Below, one piece after another: positions 15,001-24,000 of a DNA stretch of 64,000 nt. Origin of the DNA: Panorpa germanica (taxonomy: Eukaryota; Arthropoda; Insecta; Mecoptera; Panorpidae); the NCBI GenBank assembly GCA_963678705.1, contig OY783208.1, positions 22,966,207 through 23,030,206 of the forward strand. Reading direction: 5' to 3'. Below the pieces are notes generated by a model, which saw only the letters and a list, made by a program, of their open reading frames with translations, had not been told where the DNA came from and searched no databases. Both the position numbers and the translations under genes were made by a program. Positions within the stretch are counted from its first letter, which is position 1. The number at the start of each line of letters is the position of its first letter.

Positions 15001-18000
15001 ATATGTAACTAATAAATAAAGTACTATATTTTATGTATATTATTTATTTCTATGTCGTTCCATATCAAATGGGCTTGTGTCCTATGTCTTAATTTCTATT
15101 AAAGTGTACTATATATTGATAAAGTGGGTTACTAGAACCTCAAATGTTCAATTATTTGTTAATAACTCTTTATATGTTAGGAGATATTAACAATTAAAAA
15201 AATCATTTTGTCTCTTTAATTATTAAAGGGATTGAACGTTGTACACATTCCAACTGCATGTGACATCACAATCGCTGCCAACCTTACAGCTCATAAATTT
15301 ATGCTATATGAATTTATATATCAAATATTATTTACAGCTATTTCAAAGAACAATAAAATTCCAATATTATGTTTGCCTAAATATCTAAATGTTGACGGAG
15401 ATAAAATTTTTGTTGTAGTTTTAGCGCTAGAAATGGTCTTCTATATTTGTATGACGTGAAATGCATTTTAACGTCAGTTATTTGTTGAGTAGGTCAGTGC
15501 TGTGGTAATGTTTTGTAGCTGCTGGTAGTCAAATAATCAAGTCAAGTCAAAGAATAATAAGTTTTTATTTCATTTACCTCTGCTAAGGCAGACATAATAT
15601 TGGTATTTTATTGTTCCTTGAAATAGCTGTAAATAATATTAGTTTTTTTGATATATAAATACATATAGCAGATATTTATGAGCTGTAAGGTTGGCAGTGG
15701 TTGTGATGTCACATGCATTTGGAATGTGTACAATGTTGAATCCCTTTAATAATTAAAGAGACAAAATGACTTTTTTAATTGTTAATATCTCTTAACATAT
15801 AACGAGTTATTAACAAATAATTAGATATTTAAGGTTCTAGTAACCTACTTTATCAATATATAGTACACTTTTATAGAAATTAAGACATAGGACACAACCC
15901 CCCCCAGTATCAAACGACTGGAAAGTGAATCTCCTTAGCGGTTGTTCTTAGCAACTGAAATAACACATAGGAAACCTCGTACATCAAAGATGGAAGGTTT
16001 ATTTATTTATTAAATTGATTTGTCAAATGCAGAGAGGTTAACTTATAATGTTTATATTGGTTTATATTCTAGAAAACGTTTTTGCAAATATTATACACGT
16101 TTATTAACTATTTAACCTATTTTGCTGTTAATAATTTAGTTGTGATTTCTAAACATTATTTATTGAAGTATTATTAATTGAACTTTTTTAACAGGTATTG
16201 TTTATTATTTTTGTTTGTATAATAATATGTATAAAATGCATATTAAAATTGAGTTTTATTATATTTGAGAAGATTTCTGTTTTAAATGAGTTAGTTTTGT
16301 TGTTTTAATACGTGTTACTAAAGTTTATTTAATAGTTTTTAATATTTCTTCTGTTTCAGGTGACAATTATAAATATATATTATGATAATTATATAGTACT
16401 TATCGTAAAGTTTTGGTAAGTAAAAATATTATTTTCAGTAATTATTCGATATACCTACATCTTTTCTCTTTTAATTTATAAAAAAGCTAGTGCACTTTCG
16501 TATATTTTATGTTACTTTTAATATACATGAATGGATTTATTGTATGCTTTACTACGATTTGTTTTAGGTGTGAAATCCGTGTTTATATAACTTTACGCAT
16601 TTAATACCGATCAATTATGATCAGAATCACTAATTTATATTTATTTAATATTGGTAATCGAACATTACTGATTCCTATGAACACCATAGTTCGGCAGTCT
16701 TTGTGTTTTACTTTTATTTCCATATTTTGTTTTTTATTTGCATATTTCCCGAAAATAAATAAGCATATATATGTTATTGCATATAAATCTGAGGGCTAAT
16801 AATAAGTAGCATCGGGATTTGCCTAATGGGCTTGTATATTGATAAAGTTGGCTACCAGGACCTCAATAACTCGCTATATTTTAGGAGTTATTAATAATTA
16901 AAAAAGTAATTTTTGTCTCTATAATTATTAAAGGGATTGAACGTTATAGAAAATCCTAATGCATCTTTTGGATATTTAAAAAAATAAAAACGCCAATATA
17001 CATATATTAACTTTGATTCCAATTAAAAATTAAAAACACTACACCGAAATTCGTGAAATATGCAAAATATTGTAATGAAATTATTCACTGCAAACGAAAA
17101 TATTAAATTAAATGAATTTGAAATATCTATTTCCAAATAAAGTTCTTATTTCATGAAGCATTGTGTCTTAAAATATTTTATATATCAAAACACATTTATT
17201 TTAAAATGTAATTTTATGTTTTTTAGGAATATTTACTACTGAGACAATAAAATCGCTAGCAATGAATTCTGAAAATAACGCAGATGGAGTGAATGAGAAT
17301 ATTATCTCAGACCACGACGAGATTTTAGAAAATGGAACTCTTGCAACCTGTGAAAATGACAACATGGTTTCAGAAACTATTTCCAATAGCTCCAAGAATG
17401 ATATTCTTGAATGCGATGAATCAAACTTAAATTTAGCGAAGTTGGAACCTTATGGTACAGAAACAAATCACAAATCTGTGGAATCAGCTATAGCAAGGCA
17501 TAAAAACTATACAAAAGGGTATCACCGTGATGCAAATTTAAATTGTAACATAGAACAGCGAAATAAATACACTTATGATGTATATGAAATAGATTCCGAG
17601 GCATATGACCAACCAATCGACTATAGTCGTAAATATTCAGAAACAAAATCAGCTCCAGATGTGTCAAGAAATCGTAAAATAATAAGAAAACCTGAAATAT
17701 CTAAAGAAACTTCACAATATGGTGACTATCAAGAAACAGATCTGGATCAAGTTACTGATTACTCTTTAAGATACGCCGAAAATAACTTAAAATTAGCTTG
17801 GGATGCAGAAGAAGAGGAATATGAAGCTCCAGAACCTAATTTCGTGCTAGAGGATACAATTAAGTGTTATTATACAGAAGGAACACCTTATGAAACTCCT
17901 TGCAATATTTCTACTGCTACTTCCATGTCCGATTTACGGGTTTCAAACCAAGAAGATGAAAAGAATCCTAAAAGCAATGTTAACAAATTAGCAAATAAAG

Positions 18001-21000
18001 TTATTTCTACTGGAGGAGATGTAGCTTCAACTTCTGATAACGAATTAGTAACAAAAAATTCAACAAATTTAGAACCTGAATCAAACTTCTATGATTCTAG
18101 CCCTGAAAAACAAGTTTTTTCTAAACATAATGTATCCAGCAGTACAGAAAAATTAAATTCACTTGATAATGAAAGCGCTGACGAAAATTTAAATGATACT
18201 CAAGAGACAACTGAATTTACTGAACAGACTTATACTCCAGAAAAGGATAATCGCAGAAGTAAACGACCAAGTAGTGAGAGTGATGGTTAGTTCATAATTC
18301 TTAAAGGTCTTCAGGTCTTTCAACAAGAGAGGTCATTTTAAATCAATAGAACAGACAAAGTCGTGATATCTTGATTTTAATTCAAAGTAATAACTCTGAG
18401 GTTAGTGATAAAACACAATCTCTGTCAAATATCATTGAAGTATCCATAAAATGTCGCTTTTATTGAAAGACCTTATATATTATTTTTTCACATATTGTAG
18501 TGTAATTAAATTAAGATGAAACGATACATGGCAATTTTTGATTCGCGAAATATAGATGGCGATACTATACAGCGGGTTAAATATTATCAGAAAATCATGT
18601 TTCTTATGTTTAAATCGTTTTATGTAAGTAACTATAAATGCGAATCAAAATCTAAAGCTGCAATTAGTTAGATGAATAACGTATCTACATTTTAAGCTTT
18701 CTTCCACTGACTTTTAATGAGTTGGAACCGCAAAAATAAGTTATATATCTTTCGGGTGCGTTTCCAATTAAAAAAGTCATTTTGTCCCTTTCGCTTAGTT
18801 GCCATTTTTTTTATACAATAGAGCGTAAAGAAGATAGCATACTTAACACAGAGCTCTTATAACAAATAACTGACCAATCCCACTACATGTTACGTCATAA
18901 ATATGGCCGACATCTGTATCACTAAAACTAAAATTCAAATTTTTAATTGCTATATCTCCGTCAACATTTAGATATTTAATGAAATAGACACGCCAATACA
19001 CATTTATTAACATCAATTTCAATCAATAATTGAAAAATCGACCATTAAAAAATGTGTAGACAAGCTAATTTTCTCATATATTAAATAAAATTCTATTTTT
19101 CAGATAAAATTACATTCGCAAGTATGTTTAATCACTCTGCAGAAGAAACGCCCTTAATGTTCTCCAGGTCTTCTTCTCTGTCGTCATTAGCGAGTGTTGA
19201 GATTCCAGATGTTCCTGATGACTGGTCTTCGGTTGTGTCAGACTTTAGGTAATTTTTCTTTAATAATTAAAGACACAAAATGACTTTTTAATTGTTAATA
19301 TCTCTTAACATATAAGGAGTTATTAACAAATAATTGAACATTTGAGGTTCTAGTAACCCACTTTATCAATATATAGTACACTTTTATACAAATTAAGACA
19401 CAATTCAACACTACTCCTTTTGAATCATTAATTAAACCTATGGATATATATATTAACACACAATTATTATCAAAATCATTTAATAATGCGATAAATAATG
19501 AAATTTTTTTAAATCTAATGCATCAATTTAATACAAATTTTACAAAAATAATATATACAGATGCATTGGTCCATTGATTTAGAAAGAAATAAATCAGGAT
19601 TTGCTAAATATGAACAAATACATTTATTATATGATAAATTTAAATGAAATAACAAAGTTAGCTCTTATACTGGAGAACAATTAGCAATATTAAAAGCACT
19701 GGAAATTAATGAAAATATCAACAATAATAAAATTATAATAATAACGGATTCTTTAAGTGTTTTAAAAAATTTAAATTTTAATGATAACAAATCAAATAAT
19801 GATATTTTGACACGCAAAATTAAGGAGCTGTATTTCAATTTAATAAATAAGAATAATACCATAAAATTTATGTGGATACCAGGACATTGTGGAATAAGAG
19901 GAAATGAAATTGCGGATAAATTGGCAAATTGAGATGAAAGTGAAATTACCTTCATATGAAATTTTAATATAATCAAAAAATTAAACTTCAATTTGAGAAA
20001 CCAAGATTTCATTAACAAAAGTCAGTTAAATGGAAGAGATTATTATATGTTACATCCAAATTTAAGTAAGAAAAGATGGTTTAGAAATGAGCCCCGCAAA
20101 ATTATATCAACTATAATCAGAATCAAAAGTAATCATTGCAAAACTCCAGCTCACCTGTACAAAATTAATATTAAATCTGACGATAGATGTCAATGTGGTG
20201 AAGAAGGAACTTTGGATCATATTATATTTGAACGCATAAATTATAGTTTAGAAAGATCAAAATTAAATAGTGGTATATTAGATGTGATTAAAACTTTTCC
20301 TGTTAATACCAAATTTTTGTTAAGTGATTCAAAATTAATTACTTAATTATTGAAATATTTAGAAATTTGTAAAATTGAATTATAAAATGTGAAATATGTA
20401 AAAAAATGTTTGATGGTGGCTATGACGAATAAAAGTCAAAATTTAAAAATGTTTCAATTAAGAAATGATACAAAATAATGAAGAACATTTAATTTTCAGC
20501 CGTCTTAACAGCGGATATGTCTCTCCAAGTGATCTCCCAGATTCCCCAACACAACTCATCGAAACAAGTCGTGTAATTTCTGTTGTGGAACAAACAAAAG
20601 TTGCTACAAACTATCACCATCATAGTATATTTCAAGACCAAGTTAAATCTTTCGGTGAAGAAAGTACACCTGCAGTATTTTCATCAGCATCCAGTTTAAG
20701 TGCTTTAACAATTATTGATGACAACGCATCAAATACCGTTAAGAAGAAAGAAAAACATGAACAAAAAGAAAGCTCACAAAGTACTTCTAAAAATAAAGAT
20801 GTTTTAAAAACCTCTGGTGACAATGTTCAGATCTACCACACTGAAGATACTCCAGCTGTTTTATCGAAAGTTGGCAGTTACTCAGATTTATCCGATATAT
20901 CGATGTTAAATGAAAATAATTTGGATGAAGAACCACGAGTCGAAAGAAAATCATCTTGGTCTGATGGTAGTTCTAATCTTTCTGGAGAAAGTTCACATTT

Positions 21001-24000
21001 GTTACAGGAATGTATTAAATCTGGAATGAACAAGCCTCCTCCGTTAGTACCAACGAGTTTGGAAAGTTATTCAGAAAGAATTTTACCAGCGATTAGTTTA
21101 GGTAATTATTGTGTGCCAAATTTGCATAATTATTGGTCACTTGCTAAAGATGAAATTGGAAGTTATAAAGTTGAAGGCAGCCCTTGCAGTTTCAGCGTTG
21201 TATCAGGATTGTCTGGACTCACTATTAATTCTACGGACAAAGCTGATTTGGCGGACTTGAAAACGTTAGTACATTTGTTTTAATTTCATTTTATCTTCTA
21301 CTATTTTAATGTCCCAGGTGTATGTCTATCCTATATTATAATGTACCAACTGAAAGTTTATTTGTATTACGTAGAGAAAAGAATTCTAAGACTTTTGGCG
21401 TCCCCGGATTTTTCCCTGAATTTCCTGGAGACCCGTAATTTTGGCAAAACTGGAAAAAAGTGAGCCCTTTTTTCCTGTATAACTTTTAATTCGTAAAAGA
21501 TAGAAAGTTGAAATTTTGCATGTGTATTAAGGTATTCAATGCTGACATTTCTCAAAAATTAGAAATTCAAAAATTGAAAAAGGGGGCATTGAGAAAATTA
21601 GGGGGGCCCAGTAGAAAACTTAAATTTTGGATTACATAATAATGAAATATGTTATTAAAAAAAATATATTCAAAATTCAAAAATTTTATTTGGGGGCACG
21701 GGGGCGGTTTTTGCCATGGGTAAAAATTAGGCTAAAAAGTTTAAATATTATATATAGCCTAACTTTGGTACCTAATTTACAAATCGAAAAAAAATCCCAA
21801 ATTTTGAAAAAAAGTTGGTCAAAAATAATTTTATTATTGAATGAGTTAAATATTTCCATTTAAAAATAGAAATAAATTAAATATAAAATTAATTATTTTG
21901 TTGGATTCAAATCATACGCACTAAAAAGACTCTAGTATTTTTATATATTGCCCAAACTAGTATGGTAGATCGAAAACGGTTCTGTCAATGTTTTTGACAA
22001 TTTCCTATTTCGTAAAGAAAAAAATTGTAAGACTTTTGGCGTCCTTAGATTTTTCCCTGAATTTTTTGCAAACCTACAATTTTGGAAAAAATAGGCTGTA
22101 TAAGAGGCCATCCATAAATTACGTCACACAAATTTCTTTCTATTCTCACTGACCACCCCCTGAATTTTTAAATTGAATTATTATACTCGTTCTTTAATAA
22201 AATAATTCTTCATATAAACTGATTATAAAAGAAATATTTGGTTCAACAAAATATACATTTTTTTTAATTTTCAAAATTTATGCGTTACTTGACCAATTCT
22301 TTCTCAAAATATGGTTTCGAGTTGTAAATTAGGTACCAAAGTTAGACCATATACAAAATTTCAACTTTCTAGCACAATTTTTACCTTCTGCAAAAACCGC
22401 CCCCGTGCTCCTAAATCAAATTTTTAATTTTCATTTTTTCCTTTTTAATATGATATTCAATTCAAAATTTCCAAAGAGCACCTTTTATACAATTTTGAAA
22501 TATGTTTATATTCAAGCGCGTATTACAAATGCAAAATTTCGCTTTTCTATCTTTTACGTATAAAAAGTTATATAGCAAAAACTGCCCATTTTTTTCCTCA
22601 ATTTTTTTAAAATTACGTGTTTCCAGGAAATTCAGCGAAAACTAACTAAAGTCTTAGAATTTTTTTCTCTATGAAATGACAATTTTCAAAAACATTGGCA
22701 GAACTGTTTTCGAGCTACCATACAAAATTCAGTACCAAACATATAAGATCATAAGAATATAAGAAAATAAACATACACTTGGAACATTATATTATAGGAT
22801 TCAAACCAAATATTTCAATTTAAAAATGGAATTACGAATTATTTTATTAAATCCAAATCTTACACATAAAACAGACGTTGTTTTGCGACGGGGTAAAACG
22901 CTGGTATATTGGTAATGTTATTTAATTATTAATTCTATTTATAGTCCAAGAATTGACGAGGCAATCAATGAAAGACACCAAGATGGAGCAGAAGATTTAC
23001 ATCAGCAATTTATTCCAAATGGTCTGGAAGAATTTCACTCGTTCTCTGATGAAGACATGCAAGCTTCTAAATTATCCACCGCCAATTCACTAAGCTCCAT
23101 CTCAATTAGTAGCAACGAAAACGATTCTATACTTTTAAATCTGGCGATTTCGGAGGGTATTTCGAAAGCTGGATCAAAATGTAAGGACAATCTTTTTGGG
23201 TATTTCTTTAATATTTGCTTGTTCACCTACTAATGATCGTGACAATTACACTCTCGAGTTAATTGAAAAATTCACATTTCAAATAATAATATCTCGATAA
23301 CGACGTGGTCAATAATGTTCATTTTTCTTTATGAGGTCTGTGACTACGATTTTTATAACATATCAAATTTTCATGAAGTTCCTGCATTACGTTTGGAATT
23401 TAAACCAACAAATGTGTATTCTCCATAAGAGCCCGTGTTCTAATTACTCAATTTTAACGTCGTGTTTTATTAAAACGTCGTGGTCGTTTTTAAAATAATT
23501 AGGCTCATATGATCTGTATTTAATGAAAGAATAATTAAGCAAAGTTTTATTAAAAGCTACTTAAATGCATCCAGTGAATAACTACTTTAACAGAAATGTA
23601 GTGTTACTAGGAAGGTTTTAGCCATCTTAAAATAAAACAATCCTCTGAAGGAATTTTTGGACTTTTGTTCAGCTATTTTTATTAGGACAGTACTTTTTAA
23701 TAGAATATATTTTTTCCGAGTACAAGGGTGTACTTACCCCTTATTATAAATAAATTTACGTTTTTTATAATATATTTAATGTTAATATGTGAAAAGGATC
23801 CTATGTTTACGCGATTCGTATGGTGGCTCGAAAACGGCTTCGCGCATTTTCCTGAAAATTGTCTATTTCGTAGAGAAAATAATTCTAAGACTTTTGGCGT
23901 CCTTGGATTTTTCCCTGATTTTCTTGGAAACACTAAAAACATTTTTTTAACTTTTTGCTCCGTAACTTTTAATTCGTAAAAGATAGAAAGTTGAAATTTG

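Noticed and set aside
15069..15892. Possibility that the long palindromes are assembly errors
   Set aside because: The arms differ by many scattered bases and have distinct breakpoints in each composite, which is not expected from a mirrored-read artefact.
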